43,433 bases of DNA from Methylobacterium segetis (lineage in GTDB: Bacteria > Pseudomonadota > Alphaproteobacteria > Rhizobiales > Beijerinckiaceae). Of this stretch, positions 37,334-43,433 are shown in pieces. The notes under the pieces were generated by a model. The model was not told where the DNA came from, ran no database searches, and was given only the letters and a program-made list of their open reading frames with translations. Position 1 is the first letter of the stretch. The number at the start of each line of letters is the position of its first letter. The translations under genes and the position numbers were made by a program. The DNA is taken from positions 1 to 43,433 of the forward strand of contig NZ_SMNT01000055.1 in NCBI RefSeq assembly GCF_004348265.1, given 5' to 3'.

Positions 37334-37624
37334 ATGTCGTTCCTTCTGCGCGCCGCGCTGGTGATCGGCACGCTCTCCTACTTCGCCCTGCGCAAGGACG
37401 GCTCGCCCCCCGCGCTGCCCGCGCCCCCGACGCTCGCCGGCTCCGTGCCCGCCCTCTCCGAGGCGCTGCCCGCCGCCTTCAACGCCCTGCCGCCCGAGGC
37501 CCGCGAGCGCATCGCCCGCGAGGGCCTCGCCGAGTTGACGCGCCGCCTCTCGGTGCCGCCCTCGCACGACACCCTGGCCGAGGCCGACCGGCGCCCGTCC
37601 TGGCGCGGCGCGGAGGCGCGCTGA
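37334..37624 (+). CDS. small membrane-anchored hypothetical protein
   Basis: A 96-residue protein with an N-terminal hydrophobic anchor (MSFLLRAALVIGTLSYFALR), then a Pro/Ala-rich stretch and a helical segment ALPPEARERIAREGLAELTR. The C-terminus is polar. Codons have GC-rich third positions. I do not recognise it. It lies just before a set of tandem 17-bp repeats and the cioB gene on the same strand, occupying the place where cydA/cioA would be expected, but it has no resemblance to that subunit. Confidence 0.6.
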   Translation: MSFLLRAALVIGTLSYFALRKDGSPPALPAPPTLAGSVPALSEALPAAFNALPPEARERIAREGLAELTRRLSVPPSHDTLAEADRRPSWRGAEAR

Positions 37625-37639
37625 GGCCCCCCCCACGAA

Positions 37640-37708
37640 CCGGGCATCTTGGCGAAGCCGGCATCTTCGCGGATCCGGGACATTGGCGGATCCGACATCT
37701 TGGCGGAT
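37640..37708. repeat. four tandem copies of a 17-18 bp unit
   Basis: Units at 37640-37657, 37658-37674, 37675-37691 and 37692-37708 match the consensus CCGGCATCTTGGCGGAT. The first is 18 bp with GAAG in place of GGAT, and the others differ at one to three positions. Adjacent units join as GGATCCG. The array ends about 58 bp before the cioB start codon. The units are contiguous without spacers, so this is not a CRISPR array. Possible roles are repeated protein-binding sites or slipped-strand expansion. Confidence 0.8.
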
Positions 37709-37766
37709 CCGACCCCCCGCGTGTAGGGTTGCTCCGGGGCGGATACGAGAGCGGGGCGAGGTCGGC

Positions 37767-38813
37767 ATGTTCGGGTTCGGCATGGAGTACGAGGGCGCGG
37801 CCTTCTGGCTGCCCCTGGTCTGGTCGGCCCTGCTCGCGCTCGCGGTCGCCATGTACGTGGTCATCGACGGGTTCGATCTCGGCGTCGGCATCCTGTTCAC
37901 CGCGGCCGAGCGGGGCAATTGGCGGGACCGGATGATGCTCTCGGTCGCTCCCATCTGGGACGGCAACGAGACCTGGCTGGTGCTCGGCGGCGGCGGCCTG
38001 TTCGCGGTCTTCAGCGTCGCCTACGCCATCCTCCTGCCCGCGCTCTACCTGCCGCTGATCCTGATGCTGATCGCCCTGATCTTCCGGGGCGTCGCCTTCG
38101 AGTTCCGCTTCAAGGCCGAGAAGTCGCAGCCGATCTGGGACTACGCCTTCCATTACGGCTCGCTCGTCGCGACCTTCGCGCAGGGCATGGTGCTCGGCGC
38201 CTTCGTCCAGGGCTTCCACATCGAGGGGCGCGGCTACGCGGGCGGCACCTTCGACTGGCTCACCCCCTTCAGCGTGATGACGGGGATCGGCCTCGTCTGC
38301 GGCTACGGGCTCCTCGGCGCCACGTGGTGCGTGATGAAGACCTCGGGCGAGCTCGAGATCTGGTCGCGCCGCAAGAGCAAGCAGTTCCTGGCCGGCACCA
38401 TCCTGTCGATGGCGATCGTCTCCGCCTGGGTGCCCTTCCTCGGCCTCGAGATCCAGTGGCGCTGGTTCTCCTGGCCGAACGTGCTCTACGTGGCGCCTGT
38501 GCCCCTGGTGACGGCCTTCGTCTGCTGGCGCATCTACCGGACCCTCGACGAGGGCCGGGACATCGCGCCCTTCCTCCTCACCATCGCCCTGTTCCTGCTC
38601 GGTTTCCTCGGGCTCGCGATCAGCCTGTTCCCCTACATCGTGCCTCCGAAGATGACGATCTGGCAGGCGGCGAACGCGGTGAGCGCCCTGCAATTCGCCC
38701 TGATCGGCTACTCGGTGGTGATGCCGCTGACGCTGGCCTACACGGCCTACGCCTACTGGGTCTTCCGCGGGAAGGTCGCCGAGGACATCCAGTCCGGCGG
38801 CTACGGGCATTGA
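37767..38813 (+). CDS. cytochrome bd-type ubiquinol oxidase subunit II (CioB/CydB)
   Basis: A 348-residue integral membrane protein with eight to nine helices and the CydB hallmarks YVVIDGFDLGVGILF, PIWDGNETWLVLGGGGLFAV and LIFRGVAFEFRFKAE. Subunit II supports the haem-bearing subunit I (CydA/CioA) in quinol oxidation. No subunit I gene is adjacent on either side. The DUF2474-like microprotein downstream and the sequence style suggest the cyanide-insensitive (Cio) branch. The ATG at 37767 follows GGCGAGG; an in-frame ATG at 37782 is an alternative. Its stop overlaps the microprotein start (TTGA). Confidence 0.93.
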   Translation: MFGFGMEYEGAAFWLPLVWSALLALAVAMYVVIDGFDLGVGILFTAAERGNWRDRMMLSVAPIWDGNETWLVLGGGGLFAVFSVAYAILLPALYLPLILMLIALIFRGVAFEFRFKAEKSQPIWDYAFHYGSLVATFAQGMVLGAFVQGFHIEGRGYAGGTFDWLTPFSVMTGIGLVCGYGLLGATWCVMKTSGELEIWSRRKSKQFLAGTILSMAIVSAWVPFLGLEIQWRWFSWPNVLYVAPVPLVTAFVCWRIYRTLDEGRDIAPFLLTIALFLLGFLGLAISLFPYIVPPKMTIWQAANAVSALQFALIGYSVVMPLTLAYTAYAYWVFRGKVAEDIQSGGYGH

Positions 38814-38932
38814 GCGCGGCCCCGCCGAGGGGGAAGGCGTGGCGGCTCCTCTGGTTCGTGGCCTTCTACGCCGCGAGCCTGCTCGTCTTCACCGGTCTCG
38901 TCTATTTCCTGCGCGCGATCGTGCGGGGCTAG
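38810..38932 (+). CDS. DUF2474-like single-helix microprotein
   Basis: A 40-residue frame starting with TTG at 38810, overlapping the cioB stop (TTGA). It reads MSAAPPRGKAWRLLWFVAFY followed by AASLLVFTGLVYFLRAIVRG: a short basic N-terminus and one transmembrane helix. Small single-helix proteins of this layout (DUF2474; compare CydX/CydY) are encoded after cioAB/cydAB and can be accessory subunits of bd oxidases. The overlap, length and composition support it; the TTG start is inferred from position. Confidence 0.72.
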   Translation: MSAAPPRGKAWRLLWFVAFYAASLLVFTGLVYFLRAIVRG

Positions 38933-38936
38933 GCCC

Positions 38937-40055
38937 TCACGACGTCTTGCGCACCCGGCCCGGCAGGGCAGGGCGCAGCGGCGCGCGCTCGGCGGCGGGG
39001 CGGACCTTGCCCGTCTCCGGCGCGTGGTAGGGCCGGTGGGCGTCGGGCGCGGCGGCCCGCTCCTTCAGCGGCGCGTCGAGGATGTCCGAGAGGAGGTCGC
39101 GGGCGGCGGCGCGCGGGATCGTGCGGAACAGGCGCACCAGCTCGAAGACGCGCTCGGCCGAGCGGGCGACCGTCTCGTTCAGCGTCAGGAAGACGTAGAC
39201 CGCCTCCTCCTCGTGGAGGTCCGCCGCGCGCAGCGCCAGCGTCAGCAGGTCGTAGCGGCTCGCCGGGTCGGGGGCGGCCGAGAGGAAGGCCTTGGGCAGG
39301 CCGAGGATGTCGCCGAGGGCGGCCACGAACCCGCCGACATCGTGGCTCGCGGACAACCCGGTCAGGATGGCCCCGGCCTCGCGGGGCGGCGGCGGGCATG
39401 GGCGCAGGGCGGCGGTGGCCGCGACCGAAGCGGCGATCGCCTCCCGGCGCTCCGCATCCGCGTGCAGGTAGAGCGGCGCCACCTCGGCGGGGGCGAGGTC
39501 GGGCCGGGCGAGGAGCGCGGCGGCGAGGTCCGGATTCTTGCGCGCCCGCACCAGGAGCCGCGTCAGGGCCTCGCCAGAGAGTGGGGTGCCGATGTTCCGC
39601 GCCAGGGCGAGGTCGACGGCGGGGTCGGCGCGCCCCGCGAGATCGGTGGCGGTGGCGCGGCCGAGGTCGGTGCGGGCGGCGAGTGCCGGCCCCATGTCGG
39701 TCCCGTCCGCCTCCGCCGCCTCGATCAGCGGCGTGGTCAGGCGCGGCACCCGCGCCACGACGATGTCCCGCACCGCGCCGCCGCGGCGGGCGAGGCTGAG
39801 GAGCACCGGCTCCGGCGTCTCGGGAAAGGGGGCGAGCTTGCGCGCGACGATGGCGGCCGTGTCGTCGTCGACGGTGGGGATCAGCCCGCAGGCCAGCGAC
39901 GAAAACGCCTCAGTCGCCGCCCGGTCCCGCCGCGCCGCCTGCAGGAACAGGTCCGTCTGCACCCGCAGGACCACGGGTTTGAGGTCGAGATGCTCGATGC
40001 GCGACAGTTCGATGAGCCCGGACAGGTCCGGCGCATCGTCGGCGGATGAGGGCAT
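38937..40055 (-). CDS. DUF2336 domain-containing protein
   Basis: A 372-residue, almost entirely helical protein with repeated Ala-rich helices such as DTAAIVARKLAPFPETPEPV and VLLSLARRGGAVRDIVVARV, the HEAT-like pattern of DUF2336. Proteins of this family are common in Hyphomicrobiales and lack a defined activity. The C-terminal 60 residues are polar and Pro/Arg-rich. It is convergent with the DUF2474-like gene (4 bp between stops). Confidence 0.85.
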   Translation of the reverse strand: MPSSADDAPDLSGLIELSRIEHLDLKPVVLRVQTDLFLQAARRDRAATEAFSSLACGLIPTVDDDTAAIVARKLAPFPETPEPVLLSLARRGGAVRDIVVARVPRLTTPLIEAAEADGTDMGPALAARTDLGRATATDLAGRADPAVDLALARNIGTPLSGEALTRLLVRARKNPDLAAALLARPDLAPAEVAPLYLHADAERREAIAASVAATAALRPCPPPPREAGAILTGLSASHDVGGFVAALGDILGLPKAFLSAAPDPASRYDLLTLALRAADLHEEEAVYVFLTLNETVARSAERVFELVRLFRTIPRAAARDLLSDILDAPLKERAAAPDAHRPYHAPETGKVRPAAERAPLRPALPGRVRKTS

Positions 40056-40178
40056 GGCACTTCGGGTACGCGGAACTAGAGTAACCGAAGGCTAAGCGCG
40101 TTGCGTGAATCGACCTTTAAGCGGGTGCGCGGGGCGGCGTCCCGCCCTGCGCCAGCCCGTCTCGTCACAGAAGCCCGG

Positions 40179-40243
40179 CCTCCCCCCCGTCCGGGAGAGG
40201 TCGAACCCCTCACCCTGTCCCTCTCTCGAACGAGACGGGACCC
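40179..40243. repeat. dispersed palindromic intergenic repeat, copy 2
   Basis: Contains CCCGTCCGGGAGAGGT, then CCCCTCACCCTGTCCC, then CTCTCTCGAACGAGACGGGACCC. The first two blocks match the element at 5177-5292, in the same order but without its middle stem. It occupies the gap between DUF2336 and hemY. No gene is visible in 40056-40310. Confidence 0.6.
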
Positions 40244-40310
40244 GCGCTCGAGGCGCCAGCGTCGCGCCGCTTTCGTGAATCCGCCGGGCCCGCGCCGGGG
40301 CGGCCCGGCG

Positions 40311-41900
40311 TCAGCCGAACCGGCGGGCCTTCGCCTCCGCCTCCTCGGGGCCGGCAGCCGGATCGTCCGGCGTGCGCGGCAGAGGCAGCACGACGGGGGT
40401 CGCGGTGCCGGCCGCGAGCGGGGCGGCGGTCTCGGGCCGTGCCGCGGCGGCGGGCTTCGCGGCCTCGGCCGCCGGCGCCGCGGATGCGCCCGTCGTCGCG
40501 GCGGGCGCGGCGGTGGCGAGCGGGGCGGCCGGGCGGCTCTCGCCGCGGTCGTCGAGATCCCCGGTCACGTCCTCCCTGAACTCGCCCGCGGGATCGCCCC
40601 TGCCGGGGCCGGCCAGCAGCTCGGTCGGCGCCTTCCACTCGAAGGCGTCGAGGCGCCCGCTCACCGGGGAGACCGGCGCCCAGGTCTCGGAGGCGATGCC
40701 GTCCGCGATCCAGAGCGGGTCGCGCGGGGCGTGCGCGGCCCGGGCCAGCCATTCGCGGGCGCGGCCGGAGCCCGCCCCGTGCTCGGCCTCCTCGATGCGC
40801 GCCATCGTCAGGCAGGCGCGCACGGTCGGGCGGTCGTTGAGGAGCGGCTGCAGCGCCTCGCGGGCCTGCCCGAATTCCCGCGCTTCGTAGGCGGTCTGGG
40901 CCAGCGCGAGCCGCGCCTCGGGGTGCCAGGAGGAGAGCTTGGCGAGCGTCTCGGCGCGGGCCAGCCGGTCGCGCACGGAATCGCCCGTGCGCAGGTTGAG
41001 ATAGACCTTGGCGAGGTCCGGGTGCGGGTTCGCCTTCCAGGCGGCCTCGACGATCTTGGCGGCCTTGCGCAGGTCGCCGGTGCGGGCGAGGAGCCGCCCC
41101 GCGATGGCGGCGGCCGGCACGAGGTCGGGCGCGAGCTTGACGGCCCTCAGCGCCCGATCGGTGGCGATCTCGGGCTCGCCCGCCTCGCGGGTCTGGGCGG
41201 AGGCCGTGAGCAGCACGGCGCGCTGGCGGCGGGCCGAGCCCTTCTCGATCAGCCCGAGCGAGGCGCGGCGCTCCACGGTCTCCTGAGCACCCGCCCAGTC
41301 GCCGTCCGCGCATTGCGCCTCCAGCACGGCCTCGTTCGCCCAGGTGACGCTCGGCGCGAGGCGGGCGGCCTCGGTGGCGTAGGCGCGCGCGGCCGTCTCG
41401 TCCTCGCGGCGGCGGGCCTCGACGAACAGGCCGCGCAGGCCGAGCACCCGCGTCTCGGGGTCGTTCGCCATGCGCTGGAAGGCCTGCTCGGCGGCCTCCC
41501 GGTCGCCCGAGATCTGGGCGGCCTGGGCCTTCAGGAGCAGCGCCAGGGGCTCGGCGCCGAGGAGGCGCTCGGCGTCGCCCGCATGGCGGCGGGCGGCCAG
41601 CGGGTCGCCGGAGCCGACCGCGACCATGCCGCGGGAGAGCGCCGTGAAGCCCTTGGCCCGGCGCCGCTCCCGCGAGCCGCGCACGATCGAGCCCGGCAGG
41701 CCGATCACGCCCCGCACGATGGCCCAGATGAAGCCGATCACCAGGGCGGCGACCAGCACGCCGACGAGGGCGATGGCGAGGCTGGTGGCCACCTCGTAGC
41801 CGTTCCAGACGATGGTGACCGTGCCGGGCCTGTCGGCGATCCAGACCGCCCCGAAGGCGGCGAGGGCTAGCAGGGCCAGGAAGGCGAGGGCGCGCCACAT
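40311..41900 (-). CDS. hemY: HemY domain-containing TPR membrane protein
   Basis: A 529-residue protein with two N-terminal transmembrane helices (MWRALAFLALLALAAFGAVW and about residues 38-62), the HemY_N domain (RPGTVTIVWNGYEVATSLAI) and a periplasmic or cytoplasmic TPR-rich region to about residue 400. A long Ala/Pro-rich low-complexity tail follows. This HemY is the haem-operon protein of proteobacteria, not the Gram-positive protoporphyrinogen oxidase of the same name, and its exact function is unresolved. It lies downstream of the Mic60-like gene as in other alphaproteobacteria. Confidence 0.92.
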   Translation of the reverse strand: MWRALAFLALLALAAFGAVWIADRPGTVTIVWNGYEVATSLAIALVGVLVAALVIGFIWAIVRGVIGLPGSIVRGSRERRRAKGFTALSRGMVAVGSGDPLAARRHAGDAERLLGAEPLALLLKAQAAQISGDREAAEQAFQRMANDPETRVLGLRGLFVEARRREDETAARAYATEAARLAPSVTWANEAVLEAQCADGDWAGAQETVERRASLGLIEKGSARRQRAVLLTASAQTREAGEPEIATDRALRAVKLAPDLVPAAAIAGRLLARTGDLRKAAKIVEAAWKANPHPDLAKVYLNLRTGDSVRDRLARAETLAKLSSWHPEARLALAQTAYEAREFGQAREALQPLLNDRPTVRACLTMARIEEAEHGAGSGRAREWLARAAHAPRDPLWIADGIASETWAPVSPVSGRLDAFEWKAPTELLAGPGRGDPAGEFREDVTGDLDDRGESRPAAPLATAAPAATTGASAAPAAEAAKPAAAARPETAAPLAAGTATPVVLPLPRTPDDPAAGPEEAEAKARRFG

Positions 41901-41959
41901 GGGATCGGGAACTCCTGTCAGGCGCCTGCGAGAGGCTCGTCAACGCGTGAAACACGGGC

Positions 41960-41981
41960 GAGGCCGGCGCAAGCCGGCCTC
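41960..41981 (-). terminator. hairpin between the Mic60-like gene and hemY
   Basis: GAGGCCGGC-GCAA-GCCGGCCTC is a 9-bp perfect stem with a four-base loop (UUGC in the minus-strand transcript), in the 103-bp gap between two same-strand genes. It may attenuate transcription into hemY or stabilise an mRNA end. There is no T-tract. Confidence 0.4.
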
Positions 41982-42003
41982 ATGGATCGATCGGGGCAGC
42001 GCC

Positions 42004-43433
42004 TCAGCGGCCGGCCTCGGGCGGGGCGGCCTGGGGAGCCGGGGCCGGAAGGCTCTTGAAGGCGTCCGAGAGGAGCGCCTGCGCTCCCTGCGCGGCGGCG
42101 GCCCGGGCCTTCAGCTTCGGGCCGAACCCGCCGGCCTGGGCGCGCGCATCCTCGGGCATCGCGTCGAAGGCCTGGGCGGCCTCGCGCAGCGCGCCCCGGT
42201 CGAGGGCGGCCTGGACCTTGGCGGCGGGGTCGCCCCCTGCCGCCTCGGCCGGGGGGGCATCGACCTTCCGGACCTGGATGATCGAATCCGCCATGCTGAG
42301 GAAGCGCTGCTTCAGGTCGCCCGTCTCCGCCACGTCCCTCGCCTCGGCCGAACGGCGGCTCGCCGCGATCTTCTGGGCGATCGGCCGGAACTCGGCGGCG
42401 AGTTCGGCCGCGCTCGGGGCGCCGCCCTCGGCGAAGGGGCCGAGCGCGTCGAGGCGGCTCGCATCCCCCGCCCCGAGCTTGCGCAGCACGCCGAGGGGCT
42501 CGGCGTAGGGCGCGCCGGTATTGAGGGCGGTGGCGATCCGGTCGGCGGTGACGACGCGCAGGGCCGCCTGCACGGTGGTGGCCTCGGCGCGCTGCGCGAC
42601 CGCCTTGTCGAGAGCGGCGAGCCGGTCCTGCTGCTCCTGGAGCTGGCGCTCCAGGCCCTTGGCGGTCTCCTGGGCCTGCACCTTGCCGGCCTCGGCCGCC
42701 TGCTGGGCCGCCTGGGTCGCGGTTTGCACGGCCTCGGTCGCCGCCTTGACGCGGGAGTCGAGGGCCTGCTGGAGCCCGTCGAGGCGCTGGCTGATGGCCT
42801 GGTCGGCCTCCGCATTCGCCTTGATGCGCGACTCGACGTCCGCCTGCAGCGCGGCGAGCTTGGGCGCGAGGTCGTTGCCCGCCGGCTTCGCCTCGGGCCT
42901 GTCCTCGAGGGCTTTCAGGCGGGCGTCGAGGGCGGCGACCTTCTGGTTGCCGTCTCCCGCCGGCTGCGTCGTCAGCTTCGCGTCCCCCGGCTGCTCACGG
43001 CCGGGCTCCTCCTGCAGGGCCGAGACGCGCTGGTCGAGGCTGTCGAGCCGGGCGATCAGGTCGGCCGGCGCGGCCGTCGAGGCGGCGGGCGCCCCCTCCG
43101 CACCGGGCGCGGCCGGGGCCGCCCCCGCCTTGTCGAGGGCCTGCCTGGCCTGGGCCTCCGCGCTGCGCACGGCCTCCGGCAGCGGCTTCAGCGCGGCCTC
43201 GTTCGCCGCGACGCGCTTCTCCAGGCCGGCGATCGCGTCGCGGGGGGCGAGCCCGGCGAGGCGCTGGTCGAGGGCGGCATTCTGCTGCTGGGCGCCGCGG
43301 TTCGGGATCACGCCCGATTGCTCGACCGCGAGCAGGAGGCCGGCGCCGATCACGCCGCCGAGCAGGCTGGCGGCGAGGAGCGAGCCGAAGCCCGCGCCGC
43401 CGCGGCGCACCGGCTCGGCCGTGGCCTGCGGGG
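42004..43433 (-). CDS. Mic60/mitofilin-like (COG4223) membrane protein, partial at its 5' end
   Basis: An inner-membrane protein with one N-terminal helix (SLLAASLLGGVIGAGLLLAV), a long coiled-coil region rich in Ala, Gln, Lys and Glu (about residues 30-290 of the visible part) and a C-terminal mitofilin-like helical domain. This is the alphaproteobacterial relative of mitochondrial Mic60, known to sit in the haem-synthesis gene cluster near hemY, as here. The frame is open to the window edge (PQATAEPV before RRGGAGFG). A GTG at 43410 exists, but the family normally has a longer Pro/Ala-rich cytoplasmic N-terminus, so the true start is probably outside the window. Confidence 0.85.
   Translation of the reverse strand, partial: PQATAEPVRRGGAGFGSLLAASLLGGVIGAGLLLAVEQSGVIPNRGAQQQNAALDQRLAGLAPRDAIAGLEKRVAANEAALKPLPEAVRSAEAQARQALDKAGAAPAAPGAEGAPAASTAAPADLIARLDSLDQRVSALQEEPGREQPGDAKLTTQPAGDGNQKVAALDARLKALEDRPEAKPAGNDLAPKLAALQADVESRIKANAEADQAISQRLDGLQQALDSRVKAATEAVQTATQAAQQAAEAGKVQAQETAKGLERQLQEQQDRLAALDKAVAQRAEATTVQAALRVVTADRIATALNTGAPYAEPLGVLRKLGAGDASRLDALGPFAEGGAPSAAELAAEFRPIAQKIAASRRSAEARDVAETGDLKQRFLSMADSIIQVRKVDAPPAEAAGGDPAAKVQAALDRGALREAAQAFDAMPEDARAQAGGFGPKLKARAAAAQGAQALLSDAFKSLPAPAPQAAPPEAGR

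Noticed and set aside
37334..37624. Truncated cydA/cioA in front of cioB
   Set aside because: The 96-residue protein has one N-terminal helix and a Pro/Ala-rich body, with no resemblance to the haem-binding subunit.
37640..37708. Tandem repeats as a CRISPR array
   Set aside because: Units are contiguous and only 17 bp, with no spacers and no cas genes nearby.

Overview
The window is a very GC-rich chromosomal segment from an alphaproteobacterium of the order Hyphomicrobiales (Rhizobiales), most likely Methylobacterium or a close relative. This is judged from base composition, codon use and gene order, not from a database search. Three gene neighbourhoods are typical of that order: rpmB next to a DUF3108 gene and a SUV3-type helicase; cobS-cobT next to a J-domain gene and bolA; and a Mic60-like gene next to hemY. 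No rRNA, tRNA, CRISPR array, transposase, integrase or phage gene was seen. It is mostly housekeeping chromosome with a few acquired or rearranged patches.

Region 1 (1-6485): a SUV3-like RNA helicase (its 3' end lies outside the window), a small exported protein and a DUF3108 protein on the minus strand diverge from rpmB (L28). Then follow a strong hairpin, a dispersed palindromic repeat, and a DUF1348-TetR pair with two copies of a CCGATCGG operator-like palindrome. Region 2 (6482-12411): the aerobic cobaltochelatase genes cobS and cobT, with a DUF29 gene between them, then a J-domain protein, bolA, the ribosome-rescue factor arfB and a DUF1275 membrane protein. Region 3 (12520-18838): a TPR methyltransferase, then a tightly overlapping operon of ligase-associated exonuclease, ATP-dependent DNA ligase and yjbQ. 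The 3' third of yjbQ looks imported together with a lower-GC SDR/LysR pair, and the displaced native yjbQ 3' end is left as a remnant after lysR.

Region 4 (18892-21548): a complete arsenic resistance locus, arsH divergent from arsR-arsC-acr3, with a dyad operator between them. Region 5 (21554-25458): a small hypothetical gene, a DUF606 transporter, a COG0523 metal-chaperone GTPase, a lower-GC membrane protein and an O-antigen-ligase-like protein. Region 6 (25497-31604): a large GAF/PAS hybrid histidine kinase with receiver and Hpt domains, two small genes (one EthD-like), a type II NADH dehydrogenase and a MaiA-type glutathione transferase. Region 7 (31834-33851): a dgcN-dgcA pair predicted to catabolise D-glutamate.

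Region 8 (33952-40055): a DUF1491 gene, a peptidoglycan-binding membrane protein translationally coupled to a DivJ-like membrane histidine kinase, a small membrane protein, four tandem 17-bp repeats, and a cioB/cydB gene followed by a 40-residue DUF2474-like microprotein but with no cydA beside it, then a DUF2336 protein. Region 9 (40056-43433): a second copy of the dispersed repeat, then hemY and a Mic60-like gene running off the right edge.

The observations most worth following up are the mosaic yjbQ locus, the in-frame palindromic repeat inside the DNA ligase gene, the orphan cioB with its microprotein and upstream tandem repeats, and the DUF29 gene embedded in cobST.
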